The notes below the pieces were generated by a model. It was not told the DNA's origin, did no database searches, and saw only the letters and a list, made by a program, of their open reading frames with translations. Positions 17,095-25,360 of a DNA stretch of 64,000 nt are shown in pieces. Origin of the DNA: Clostridiales bacterium (GTDB lineage: Bacteria > Bacillota > Clostridia > Lachnospirales > Lachnospiraceae). The stretch lies in assembly GCA_023663185.1 (NCBI GenBank), contig JAMPHY010000007.1, positions 1 through 64,000 on the forward strand, written 5' to 3'. Position numbers and translations under genes: made by a program. How positions within the stretch are numbered: the stretch's first letter is position 1; every line of letters starts with the position of its first letter.

Positions 17095-17124
17095 TCTCGC
17101 CCTACGACCTCATATATATTCCGC
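17095..17124. repeat. Displaced copy of the HD-gene 3' end
   Basis: This 30-bp stretch, 5 bp after the response-regulator stop, matches 17271-17300 at 25 of 30 positions. Read on the minus strand it encodes IYEVVGRD, as does the end of the HD-domain gene, and most mismatches fall at third codon positions. It therefore looks like a remnant of a homologous gene end, either a former neighbour or an integration scar. The candidate small RNA lies between the two copies. Confidence 0.6.
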
Positions 17125-17144
17125 TATTATTTGTTAAAAAGTGG

Positions 17145-17262
17145 TTGAAGTTTCATTTTGCATGTGATAGTATAATTATAGACAGTAGGAAGGCGTGGGT
17201 GATGCCCGAATCCAAATATTCCATTGGCGGGTAGGCAGTTATGGAAATGGCTGCCTATTTGA
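17145..17262 (+). ncRNA. Candidate structured small RNA with own promoter and terminator
   Basis: TTGAAG (17145-17150), 17 bases, then TAGTATAAT (17168-17176) form a promoter-like start. The predicted transcript holds a hairpin, CCCG...CCAA (17205-17215) pairing with TTGGCGGG (17224-17231). A second hairpin, TAGGCAG (17232-17238) with CTGCCTA (17251-17257), is followed by TTTG. There is no reading frame with a ribosome site. No RNA family is recognised. The second hairpin may also terminate the opposite-strand HD gene. Confidence 0.35.
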
Positions 17263-17263
17263 A

Positions 17264-17839
17264 TTAATCCTCTCGCCCCACAACCTCGTATATATCCCTC
17301 TGCATTTTTTCTTCAAAATATGCTTTCAGCGCCAGATTCTTGTCCCACTTATCCTGCGGATAAGCGCCATAGCGTCGTTTAACATCTGCCATGCGCTCTT
17401 CCATATCAACGACTTCAGTTCCCGCCAGACTGTCGCAGACCTGAATCAATTTGTCGTAGTCGTCGTATACCATCTCATTCAGAAGCTTATACAGTTCTTC
17501 CTGTTGCTCTACGGTGATATCTCTGTTCCCCACATAGTCTTCCAGTCTTTGAATACTGAAAGAATGGCTAAGACATATCCGTGCGACCTCATCATATCCT
17601 AACTCTGTCATATAGCGGTATCCGTCATAGATATGCCCCATATGCTTAATTCCGAATTTACGCCCGATATCGTGGAGCAGCCCCAGCACATAGGCTTTTT
17701 CGGGGTTCATATCTTTACAGGCAGCGGCAACCTTTTCCGCACACATTGCCACTACCTGACTGTGCTTACCCCAATCGCCCGGATTACACTTTTCTGCGTC
17801 GCGGAGTAATTCTTCTGCTTTTTCTCTTGTCGGTATCAT
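17264..17839 (-). CDS. HD domain phosphohydrolase
   Basis: This encodes a 191-residue metal-dependent phosphohydrolase-like protein. The HD signature is LLHDIGRK near residue 70. Flanking histidines in GKHSQ (about residue 25), KHMGH and LSHS complete the metal site of the family. Members cleave nucleotides or phosphate esters; the substrate here is unknown. The ATG has AGGAGC upstream on the minus strand. It is transcribed convergently with the response regulator. Its 3' end has a diverged duplicate at 17095-17124. Confidence 0.88.
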   Translation of the reverse strand: MIPTREKAEELLRDAEKCNPGDWGKHSQVVAMCAEKVAAACKDMNPEKAYVLGLLHDIGRKFGIKHMGHIYDGYRYMTELGYDEVARICLSHSFSIQRLEDYVGNRDITVEQQEELYKLLNEMVYDDYDKLIQVCDSLAGTEVVDMEERMADVKRRYGAYPQDKWDKNLALKAYFEEKMQRDIYEVVGRED

Positions 17840-17998
17840 TGTATTTTGCTCCTATTCTTAGTTGAATTAATATTAAAATATTTGATGTGATAAATCCTTT
17901 ATAGTATAGGGATTAGATTAAGTAAATGTCAAGTCAATCCTATATATTTCAGTCTAAACTATGAGAAATGCAAAATTCTAGATATATTTAATAAAGAA

Positions 17999-18027
17999 TT
18001 GACATGATAAAAACATAAAATTGATAT
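17999..18027 (+). promoter_or_regulatory. Possible promoter in the ORF6N upstream region
   Basis: TTGACA (17999-18004), a 17-base spacer and TGATAT lie in the 407-bp AT-rich gap between the divergent HD and ORF6N genes. Apart from this and the palindrome at 18200-18230, I see nothing else in the gap. Confidence 0.35.
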
Positions 18028-18199
18028 TGAATATAACTTGATGAAGTGATATAATTCTGTAAATATATATTTGCGGTTTTACGTTCAAATAATAAATTAT
18101 ATTTTTGAATATTATTGAAATCTTAAACACAAAAAGTATACGAGCAATTTGGAGTTATGGATTGAAACTTTAAGTTGATATATGAAAAGATACTAATTG

Positions 18200-18230
18200 A
18201 ACTTGAAATCACAAATTGTGATTTCAAGTT
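18200..18230. promoter_or_regulatory. 31-bp near-perfect palindrome, candidate operator
   Basis: The two 15-base arms (AACTTGAAATCACAA and its complement) are perfect around one central base. It sits 16 bp before the TTG start of the ORF6N gene, directly upstream of the ribosome site. A site of the same length with an identical first 16 bases lies inside the gene at 18463-18493. The position suits autoregulation or attenuation by RNA folding. Confidence 0.65.
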
Positions 18231-18246
18231 TAGAGAGGAGATATTT

Positions 18247-19191
18247 TTGAAGGAAGATAGTAATTTATCGGTTGTGGTAGAATCTAATACGGAGCAAATA
18301 CAAAATCTAATCTATGTAATCAGGGGAAAACAGGTTTTGCTGGATAGCGATTTAGCAATGCTGTATCATGTGGAAACGCGAACATTAAATCAGGCAGTTA
18401 AAAGGAATATATCACGGTTTCCAGAAAGGTTTAGATTTCAATTAACAAAGTCTGAATTTGAAAACTTGAAATCACAAAATGTGACCTTAAGTTCAGGAGA
18501 TAATTACGGTGGCAGACGATTTATGCCGTATGCGTTCACTGAGCAGGGAATTGCAATGCTTTCTTCTGTTTTAAAAAGTGATGTTGCTGTTCAGGTAAGC
18601 ATTAACATTATGGATACATTTGTTGAAATCCGTAAATATATGGCTGATACAGTGTATTTATTCAAACAGGTAAATGATGTTGTCGCTCGTCAGATTGAAT
18701 CAGATATAAAAAGAGAAGCGTTTGAGAAAAAAACAGAAGAACAGTTGGCACAAGTATTTAAATACATATCAGATCATGAGGAAGATAGCCGGAAAATTTT
18801 TTTTGATGGGCAAATATTTGATGCGTTCAGTTTGATGACAGATATAGTACAACAGGCGAATAAAGATATTGTGCTTATTGATGGGTATGTGGATATGGCG
18901 ACATTGAATATTCTGGCAAAGAAAAAGAACGGTGTAGATGTGACATTTTATACACTTCCAAACACTAAACTGACAGCACAGGATATTGCAAATTTTAATG
19001 CACAATATCCCAATTTAGTTGTAAGGCATACAACAGCATTTCACGACCGATTTATGATAATTGATAGGAGCACTGCTTATCATATCGGAGCCTCCATCAA
19101 AGATGCAGGTAAAAAATGTTTTGGAATAAATAAGATAGAGGATATTGGCATAATCAATGATTTGCTTCAGCGGGCAGAATTGACATTCTAA
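18247..19191 (+). CDS. ORF6N domain protein with PLD-like C-terminus
   Basis: This encodes a 314-residue protein. The ORF6N domain, known from phage antirepressor-like proteins, spans about residues 20-130 (VIRGKQVLLDSDLAMLY, MPYAFTEQGIAMLSSVL). A helical linker follows, then a C-terminal region with FHDRFMIIDRS...HIGASIKDAG. That is a phospholipase D-like half-site with one H...D but no full HKD motif. I chose the TTG at 18247 because AGAGGAG is 7 bases upstream; a longer frame from 18175 would cover the palindrome. The gene is AT-rich with no phage neighbours, so it is probably a transferred cargo gene. The ORF6N part suggests DNA binding. Confidence 0.85.
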   Translation: MKEDSNLSVVVESNTEQIQNLIYVIRGKQVLLDSDLAMLYHVETRTLNQAVKRNISRFPERFRFQLTKSEFENLKSQNVTLSSGDNYGGRRFMPYAFTEQGIAMLSSVLKSDVAVQVSINIMDTFVEIRKYMADTVYLFKQVNDVVARQIESDIKREAFEKKTEEQLAQVFKYISDHEEDSRKIFFDGQIFDAFSLMTDIVQQANKDIVLIDGYVDMATLNILAKKKNGVDVTFYTLPNTKLTAQDIANFNAQYPNLVVRHTTAFHDRFMIIDRSTAYHIGASIKDAGKKCFGINKIEDIGIINDLLQRAELTF

Positions 19192-19316
19192 GAGTTTTTT
19201 CCATGATGAAATTGATTTGTAATACATCATATTTTTTGATATTATAATTGAAACATGACATATAGTTGGCATGTTACACATAGTAAAATATATTTCATGA
19301 AAGTGGATTAGCGAAA

Positions 19317-20231
19317 ATGAAGATTGACAGACTGATTGGGATTTTATCTATTCTGCTGCAAAAAGATATGGTTACGGCGCCTTATCTTGCTAAGCAGTTT
19401 GAGGTCTCAAGGCGGACGATAAACCGCGATATAGAAGATTTATGCAAAGCGGGGATTCCGATTGTAACCAAGCAGGGAACGGGCGGCGGCATCTGCATTA
19501 TAGATGGTTATAAAATAAGTAAAACCCTGATAACCAATTCAGAGATGAAGGATATACTTGCCGGACTAAGAAGCTTGGATAGTGTAAACGGGACCAACCA
19601 ATACAAGCTGTTAATGGAAAAATTGATGGTGGGTTCATCGGATTTGCTTGTTGGGGAACAATCTGTGCTTATCGACCTTTCATCATGGTACAGGGCTTCG
19701 CTTGCCCCTAAAATACAAATGATAAGAACAGCCATTGATAGCTGCAGGAGAATTACGTTTTATTATTATTCGCCAAAGGGAGAGTCCAAGCGGGTTATAG
19801 AACCTTATTATCTGGTTTTCAAATGGGCGGGCTGGTATGTCTGGGGGTGGTGCAGTAAGCGGGAAGATTACCGTTTGTTTAAATTGAACAGAATGGAGCG
19901 TCTGGAAATGACGGAAACGCCATTTGATAAAAAGCCGCTTGCAGTGCCGGACCTTACGGATAAAAGGATTTTTCCGCAGGAAATTCATGTAAAGGCGGTT
20001 TTTGAAGCGGAATGTAAATGGCGTCTTGTAGAAGAATTTGGAGTGGAATGTTATAAGGTGCTGCCTGACGGAAAGCTGTTGTTTCATGCCGATTATACGG
20101 ATAGGGAAAATCTTATTACATGGCTGATGTCGTTTAGAAATAAGGTCGTTCTTATTGAACCAAAAGAACTTTGTGCAGAACTATGCGGCGAATTGCAGAA
20201 AGCATTACAACAATATAAAAAGGGGGACTAA
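19317..20231 (+). CDS. WYL-domain transcriptional regulator (YafY/DeoR-type HTH)
   Basis: This encodes a 304-residue regulator. The N-terminal winged helix (VSRRTINRDIEDLCKAGIPI, about 29-48) is of the HTH_11 type. A WYL domain follows (about 140-215, with WAGWYVWGWCSKREDYRLFK and RMERLEM), then a C-terminal WCX-like extension. WYL domains sense small ligands or nucleic acids. The ribosome site is poor. The next gene follows after 5 bp and is probably in the same transcript and perhaps under its control. Confidence 0.9.
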   Translation: MKIDRLIGILSILLQKDMVTAPYLAKQFEVSRRTINRDIEDLCKAGIPIVTKQGTGGGICIIDGYKISKTLITNSEMKDILAGLRSLDSVNGTNQYKLLMEKLMVGSSDLLVGEQSVLIDLSSWYRASLAPKIQMIRTAIDSCRRITFYYYSPKGESKRVIEPYYLVFKWAGWYVWGWCSKREDYRLFKLNRMERLEMTETPFDKKPLAVPDLTDKRIFPQEIHVKAVFEAECKWRLVEEFGVECYKVLPDGKLLFHADYTDRENLITWLMSFRNKVVLIEPKELCAELCGELQKALQQYKKGD

Positions 20232-20236
20232 AGCAC

Positions 20237-20875
20237 ATGAGATATGATTGGATTGACGAGTACATAATGAAAAAAACGGGAGTTACTAAAGACTTAAAAA
20301 AGGAGTGGAACTGGATTCGCTATATGATTGGCGGAAAAATGTTTGTTGCGGTATGCCTTGACGGTGCAAATAATGATAAGCCTTATTATATTACTTTAAA
20401 GCTTGAGCCTGTGGAGGGTGATTTTTTAAGGCAGCAGTATGAAGATATCATTCCCGGTTATTATTGCAATAAGGAACATTGGAATTCCATAAATCCGGAC
20501 GGCAGCGTACCTGACGATTTGCTCAAAGATATGATTGATAAATCTTACAAACTGGTGCTTGGCGGTTTGAGTAAGAAAAAACAGCGGGAAATATTGATTA
20601 CTACATACTGCGGTTTGGATTGCACGAACTGTAATTGGAAAGAGCCTTGTCATTGCTGCGGCTGCGTTGCCACTAAGGGAATGCCTTATCATGCAGAGAA
20701 GGAGCCGTGTCCTGTGGCGGCATGCGCTATGAAGAAGAAACTTTCATTCTGCGGAGAATGCGATGAGTTTCCGTGTCAGCTTTTGAGGGACTATTCTTGT
20801 GATACTGAGCATGGCGACAACCCTCCGGGTGCAAGAATAGAAAACTGCAGGCTGATTGCGTCATTGCTTAACTAG
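20237..20875 (+). CDS. MmcQ/YjbR-like domain fused to cysteine-rich DUF3795
   Basis: This encodes a 212-residue two-domain protein. Residues 1-110 resemble the MmcQ/YjbR fold (WNWIRYMIGGKMFVAVCL, KPYYITLKLEP). From about 130 there is a DUF3795-like cysteine-rich domain (YCGLDCTNCNW, CHCCGC, FCGECDEFPC), probably a metal-binding zinc-ribbon-type module. Neither family has an established reaction. It lies 5 bp after the WYL regulator with GGGGGA as ribosome site. Its end overlaps the convergent membrane gene by 15 bp. Confidence 0.85.
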   Translation: MRYDWIDEYIMKKTGVTKDLKKEWNWIRYMIGGKMFVAVCLDGANNDKPYYITLKLEPVEGDFLRQQYEDIIPGYYCNKEHWNSINPDGSVPDDLLKDMIDKSYKLVLGGLSKKKQREILITTYCGLDCTNCNWKEPCHCCGCVATKGMPYHAEKEPCPVAACAMKKKLSFCGECDEFPCQLLRDYSCDTEHGDNPPGARIENCRLIASLLN

Positions 20876-21217
20876 GCGTCTTCTTAACATGCAATAAATG
20901 AATATCCCGATAATCAGCCATATGATGAGCATTTTAATATCATTAAAAATAAAATTATGCAGCTGCCAGTCTTTAAATTTTGCATAATTGAAATCTGCAG
21001 GATCATCATAAGCTATGCTGGGAATGAATGTGTTATACATGGCAAAAACAGAATAGCAGATGGAGTAGACGATTATCCAGCAGTTTTTTGTGGAGTGACC
21101 GAGTATTTTTCTGCATAAACATACAATGCCGATAATGCTTAATGCACAAAACAGTCCTATAAAAAAATAAATCATGATAGTTGTGTAAGTCTCTATTTTC
21201 ATATGTATGCTGCACAC
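20861..21217 (-). CDS. Small three-TM membrane protein
   Basis: This encodes a 118-residue protein with hydrophobic segments near residues 13-35, 45-63 and 93-110, ending in RRRLVKQ. No family is recognised. The start is uncertain: GTG at 21217 lies close behind AAGGAAGA, while the in-frame ATG at 21202 is too far from it. The gene ends inside the convergent MmcQ-DUF3795 gene. It has no clear partner. Confidence 0.55.
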   Translation of the reverse strand: MCSIHMKIETYTTIMIYFFIGLFCALSIIGIVCLCRKILGHSTKNCWIIVYSICYSVFAMYNTFIPSIAYDDPADFNYAKFKDWQLHNFIFNDIKMLIIWLIIGIFIYCMLRRRLVKQ

Positions 21218-21439
21218 TCTTCCTTTACTTCAAGTGGAAATTTTTTGCCATTTGAAGTAATTTTTCTATTGAACTAATTATATTCTTTATATCAAATATT
21301 AACAATATATTTTGCAAATAAATAACTCTTTTGCATATGCAAACTTTCATATTTCATCAAAAGTTAAAGACTTGTTAAGAATTTCTATGCTATGCTCAGA
21401 ACATGGAAAAAATAAAACGCAGGAAAAGAGGTATACACT

Positions 21440-23794
21440 ATGTTCTGGAGAATATTGAAAAAAGACCTGAAACGCAAAAAGACCATGAACATTATTCTGC
21501 TGCTGTTTGTCGTTTTATGTTCAATGTTTGCAGCGGCGGCGCTAAACAACATTATAGCCGTGACTGGCGGTATCGAGCATTATTTCGATGTGACGGGTGT
21601 TCCAGACGTCACCGTACAAATGCTGAACAGCGGGGAAAATGATCTTGAGGAAAAGATTGGCAGGCTTGATTCCGTTAAGGAGATAAAGACAGAGCATTGG
21701 CTGTGTGTATTAAGCTCAAAGTATTTCAGGCACAACGGAAAGGAACTTGATAATTTCACGAATTTCGCCAGTCTTATTTCCGATTGTGAAATGGCGATCA
21801 ACTATTTCGATGAGAACAATAACATCATCGAAAGTGTGGACAAGGGCTGCTTTTATGCCAACGCTCCTTTTTTACAGGGCATGGATATCAAAGAGGGTGA
21901 CGAGGTGGAGCTTACTGTCGGTAACAGCCATCTTGCGCTTAAGTTTATGGGGCGATTCAAGGGTGCGCTGTTCAATTCGGGAAACGCATATTACCCGTAT
22001 CTTATCATGAACTCTGCTGACTATGACTATCTTGACAAGGAGGAAGCCGTTCATATAATGAATAACAAGCAGCTTTATGTTAATGCATCAGAAGTTGGTG
22101 AAATAAGGGAACTTGCAGAAAACTATGACGGTGTATATGTCAATACACGGGAAGATAATAAGAGTATTTATCTCTATGATATGTTTGCTGCATATATTTT
22201 AATGATGATCAGTATCTTGCTGATGTTCACAGCCTTTATGATGCTGCGTTTCACAATAGGCTTTACAATCAGTGAGGAATTTCGTGAGATTGGTGTAATG
22301 AAGGCAGTAGGTATCGGGGGCGGCAGTATAAGAAGCCTGTATATTGTCAAGTATCTTGCCATTGCCGTGGTCGGTACCCTGATCGGATATTTTAGTTCTA
22401 TCCCGCTCGGAGATATGATGATGAAAACGGTATCGGAAAATATGGTTCTTGGCAGTGAAAACGGCGTTTTTTTAGGGCTTTTAAGCTCTGCGGCAATCGT
22501 CATCATAATCCTGTTGTTCTGCTACGGCTGCACACGCAGCGTAAATAAACTATCGCCAATTGACGCAGTAAGAAACGGTCAGACGGGCGAGCGCTTCCGC
22601 AGAAGGAGCCTCTTGCACTTAGGTAGCTCTAAGCTGCCACAGGCTGCATTTCTCTCGGTCAATGATGTAATCAGTTCGCCGAAGCAGTTTTCTATCATAA
22701 TCTTTGTGTTCACGCTCTGCATATTGTTGATGACGATTATGTCAAATTTTGCATTGACACTCAAAAGTGAAAAGATACGGCGTTTCTTTAATGTACCCTT
22801 AAGTGAAGCGCATATCATGGATAGCGAAATGCTTGGAGACATCTTCGTAGACCAGAGTACGCATAAGCAGGTCATTGCAGATACCGAAAAGCTTCTTGCC
22901 GATAATGGAATGCCCGGTAAATGCACAATAACGATGAGCACACAGTTTAAAACGTTGCACAAAGACAAAACAGCAAATATCCTTTTCAACGTCATGAAGG
23001 GCGAGACAAATGACACGCTCTATGCAGATGAGGGCAGCGCTCCGCGTAAGACAGACGAGATTGCCGTAACGACAAGCACCTTAGATGACTTAGATGCAGA
23101 GATTGGCGACAGGGTAACGGCAGTAATCGGTGATAAAGAGTACGAGTTTATCATCACGGGAACATACTCCTCTTTCATCGGCCATGCAGCATTTTTATAT
23201 AAAGATTTTGACCTTGGGAATCTGCCGCTAAACAATATAAGTGGAGTGCAGATACACTTTGACGACAATCCTGACAAGGCGCAGATAGACAAAAATATTG
23301 AAAAACTTAAAAGTCTGCTGGACACCGACAAGGTGTATTCGACCTCGGACCTCATCAATAGGACTACGGAAATGTCCGATACGCTGAATATAATCAAACA
23401 GATGATGATGTTCATTACTGTGATTGTGACGGCATTGATTGTCATACTCATGGAGCGTTCCTTCATCTCTAAGGAAAAGAGTGAGATTGCACTGATGAAA
23501 GCGGTGGGGTTTCCTGACAGCAGCATTGTTGCACAGCATACACTGCGGTTTGTAATCGTATCGGTCACCGCCTGCATCGTTTCTTCGGCTGTGATTATGC
23601 CAATCAGCAACGTAATGATCAATTGGGTAGGTAATATGATTGGCGATGTATCAGGCTTGAAATGCGATTTTGCTCCGTTGGAAATATTTGTGATCTGCCC
23701 GGCAATTCTCATCAGTGTGACTGTCATCGGCTCATTCCTGACAGCACTTTACACAAAAACAATCAAGGCTTCCGATACGGCAAGCATAGAATAG
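21440..23794 (+). CDS. ABC transporter permease, FtsX family
   Basis: This encodes a 784-residue permease with two FtsX-type cores. The layout is an N-terminal helix, a ~220-residue extracellular domain, three helices (about 250-375), a linker, a further helix (about 422-442), a second extracellular domain and three helices at the end. Such permeases act with a MacB/BceA-like ATPase on lipids or antimicrobial peptides. AGAGGTAT precedes the ATG. The ATPase gene follows after 12 bp, then a regulator and a kinase, giving a self-contained sensing and detoxification module. Confidence 0.92.
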   Translation: MFWRILKKDLKRKKTMNIILLLFVVLCSMFAAAALNNIIAVTGGIEHYFDVTGVPDVTVQMLNSGENDLEEKIGRLDSVKEIKTEHWLCVLSSKYFRHNGKELDNFTNFASLISDCEMAINYFDENNNIIESVDKGCFYANAPFLQGMDIKEGDEVELTVGNSHLALKFMGRFKGALFNSGNAYYPYLIMNSADYDYLDKEEAVHIMNNKQLYVNASEVGEIRELAENYDGVYVNTREDNKSIYLYDMFAAYILMMISILLMFTAFMMLRFTIGFTISEEFREIGVMKAVGIGGGSIRSLYIVKYLAIAVVGTLIGYFSSIPLGDMMMKTVSENMVLGSENGVFLGLLSSAAIVIIILLFCYGCTRSVNKLSPIDAVRNGQTGERFRRRSLLHLGSSKLPQAAFLSVNDVISSPKQFSIIIFVFTLCILLMTIMSNFALTLKSEKIRRFFNVPLSEAHIMDSEMLGDIFVDQSTHKQVIADTEKLLADNGMPGKCTITMSTQFKTLHKDKTANILFNVMKGETNDTLYADEGSAPRKTDEIAVTTSTLDDLDAEIGDRVTAVIGDKEYEFIITGTYSSFIGHAAFLYKDFDLGNLPLNNISGVQIHFDDNPDKAQIDKNIEKLKSLLDTDKVYSTSDLINRTTEMSDTLNIIKQMMMFITVIVTALIVILMERSFISKEKSEIALMKAVGFPDSSIVAQHTLRFVIVSVTACIVSSAVIMPISNVMINWVGNMIGDVSGLKCDFAPLEIFVICPAILISVTVIGSFLTALYTKTIKASDTASIE

Positions 23795-23806
23795 GAGGAC
23801 AACATA

Positions 23807-24580
23807 ATGAATAATACGGTTTTACAGACAAAGGGGCTTTGCAAGACATATATCGTCAACAAACATCAGAACAATGTGTTAAAAAACATCGACTTGACGA
23901 TAAACGAGGGTGAAATGGTAGCGGTTATGGGACCTTCCGGCTCAGGTAAAAGCACGCTGCTCTACTGCGTTTCGGGAATGGACAAAGTGAGCGCAGGCGA
24001 GGTATTCTTTAACGGCAGGAAAACAGCAAAGCTTGGTGATAAGGAGCTTGCAAGGCTCAGGCTTGACGAAATGGGCTTTATTTTTCAGCAGATGTACATG
24101 ATGAAAAATCTTTCGCTGCTTGATAATATTATATTTCCTGCGGTAAAATCAAAAAAGAATACGGAGAGCCGCCATCAGACCGAGGAGCGTGGCAGAGCGC
24201 TTATGAGAAGACTCGGCATTGACGACGTGTGCGGCAATGATATTAACGAGGTGTCAGGCGGACAGCTTCAGAGAGCTTGTATCTGCCGCAGTATGATAAA
24301 CAATCCTAAGATAATATTTGCCGATGAACCGACAGGCGCCCTCAACCGTAAAAGCTCCGATGAGGTCATGAGCGAGCTGCTCTCCTTAAATCGTGATGGT
24401 ACGACAATCATGTGCGTAACCCACGATCCGAAGGTTGCCGCCAAGTGCAGCCGGGTGCTTTACATTGTGGACGGCGGGATTGTCGGTGAAAAAGAAATGG
24501 AACATTTTGACGGCGGCGACAAGGAGCTTCGTGACCGTGAAAGAGAACTGAATAACTGGCTTATGGAACAAGGCTGGTAA
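23807..24580 (+). CDS. ABC transporter ATP-binding protein (BceA/MacB type)
   Basis: This encodes a 257-residue ATPase. Walker A is GPSGSGKST (42-50), then the Q-loop FIFQQM, the signature VSGGQLQRA, Walker B IIFADEPTGAL and an H-loop in VTHDPKVA. The long C-terminal end is acidic and helical. It powers the FtsX permease encoded just upstream. GGAGGA is present. No independent promoter is seen. Confidence 0.94.
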   Translation: MNNTVLQTKGLCKTYIVNKHQNNVLKNIDLTINEGEMVAVMGPSGSGKSTLLYCVSGMDKVSAGEVFFNGRKTAKLGDKELARLRLDEMGFIFQQMYMMKNLSLLDNIIFPAVKSKKNTESRHQTEERGRALMRRLGIDDVCGNDINEVSGGQLQRACICRSMINNPKIIFADEPTGALNRKSSDEVMSELLSLNRDGTTIMCVTHDPKVAAKCSRVLYIVDGGIVGEKEMEHFDGGDKELRDRERELNNWLMEQGW

Positions 24581-24697
24581 AGCGTGAAAAGATTTTCTAA
24601 TGTAGCCAAGAACGCTGTATAAGAAAATCTATGTTTCGTGCTATGCACCGGTTCAATAGAATGTTTGTGTTGGCAAAGACGGATATGGAGGATGGTA

Positions 24698-25360
24698 ATG
24701 ACCGATATTCTTATAGTAGAAGACGATAAGGAACTAGCAAGCTTGCTGGCCGACTTCCTGTGTAACGAGGGCTATATTGTATCAAGCGTGGACAGTGGTG
24801 AGCGTGCCGTGCAGCTCTTTGAGCGATATGGTGCAAGGCTTGTGGTGCTTGACATCAATCTCCCCGATGTGAGCGGATTTGCGGTCTGCTCTAAACTTCG
24901 GGAAAATGCGGATACTCCTATATTAATCGTCAGTTCAAGGACGGACAAGGAGGATAAGTTAAGCGGCTTTGACTTCGGAGCTGACGATTATATTGAAAAG
25001 CCCTATGATATTGATATTCTTATCGCTAAAATCAAGGGGATATTCAAACGGCGGTATCAGCGCGATACATTGTCGGCGGACGGTGTGACACTTAATCTTG
25101 TAGATAAAACAGCGCTAATCGACGGAAAAGATGTGGAACTGCCTGCAAAGGAATTTGACTTGTTAGCGCTTCTGCTTGAGAATCAGGGCAAAACTCTGAA
25201 AAAAGAATATTTGTTTAACACTGTCTGGGGCAGCGACAGCTATTCGGAACTGCAAACGCTTCATGTGCATATCAACCGCCTTCGCCAGAAGTTAGGTGAT
25301 GATCCTAAAAATGCAAAGCGTTTGCTTACTATTTGGGGCGTGGGGTATAAGTTTGTATGA
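24698..25360 (+). CDS. OmpR-family response regulator
   Basis: This encodes a 220-residue regulator with a receiver (IVEDDKE, D52 in LDINLP, KPYD lysine) and a winged-helix output domain (ELQTLHVHINRLRQKLGD). I chose the ATG at 24698 for its GGAGGA at 24687-24692; earlier in-frame starts overlap that site. It overlaps the kinase gene by four bases. It probably controls the ABC genes upstream in response to the kinase. Confidence 0.93.
   Translation: MTDILIVEDDKELASLLADFLCNEGYIVSSVDSGERAVQLFERYGARLVVLDINLPDVSGFAVCSKLRENADTPILIVSSRTDKEDKLSGFDFGADDYIEKPYDIDILIAKIKGIFKRRYQRDTLSADGVTLNLVDKTALIDGKDVELPAKEFDLLALLLENQGKTLKKEYLFNTVWGSDSYSELQTLHVHINRLRQKLGDDPKNAKRLLTIWGVGYKFV

Noticed and set aside
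17195-17602. Plus-strand 135-codon frame
   Set aside because: It lies antisense to the HD gene, has no ribosome site and codes for no recognisable protein.
21360-21410. TTGTTA...TATGCT before the FtsX permease
   Set aside because: Spacing is too short for a normal promoter; the true promoter could not be placed.
23020-23727. Minus-strand 235-codon frame
   Set aside because: It is wholly antisense to the FtsX permease; its hydrophobic, serine-rich translation is the usual shadow of a membrane protein gene.
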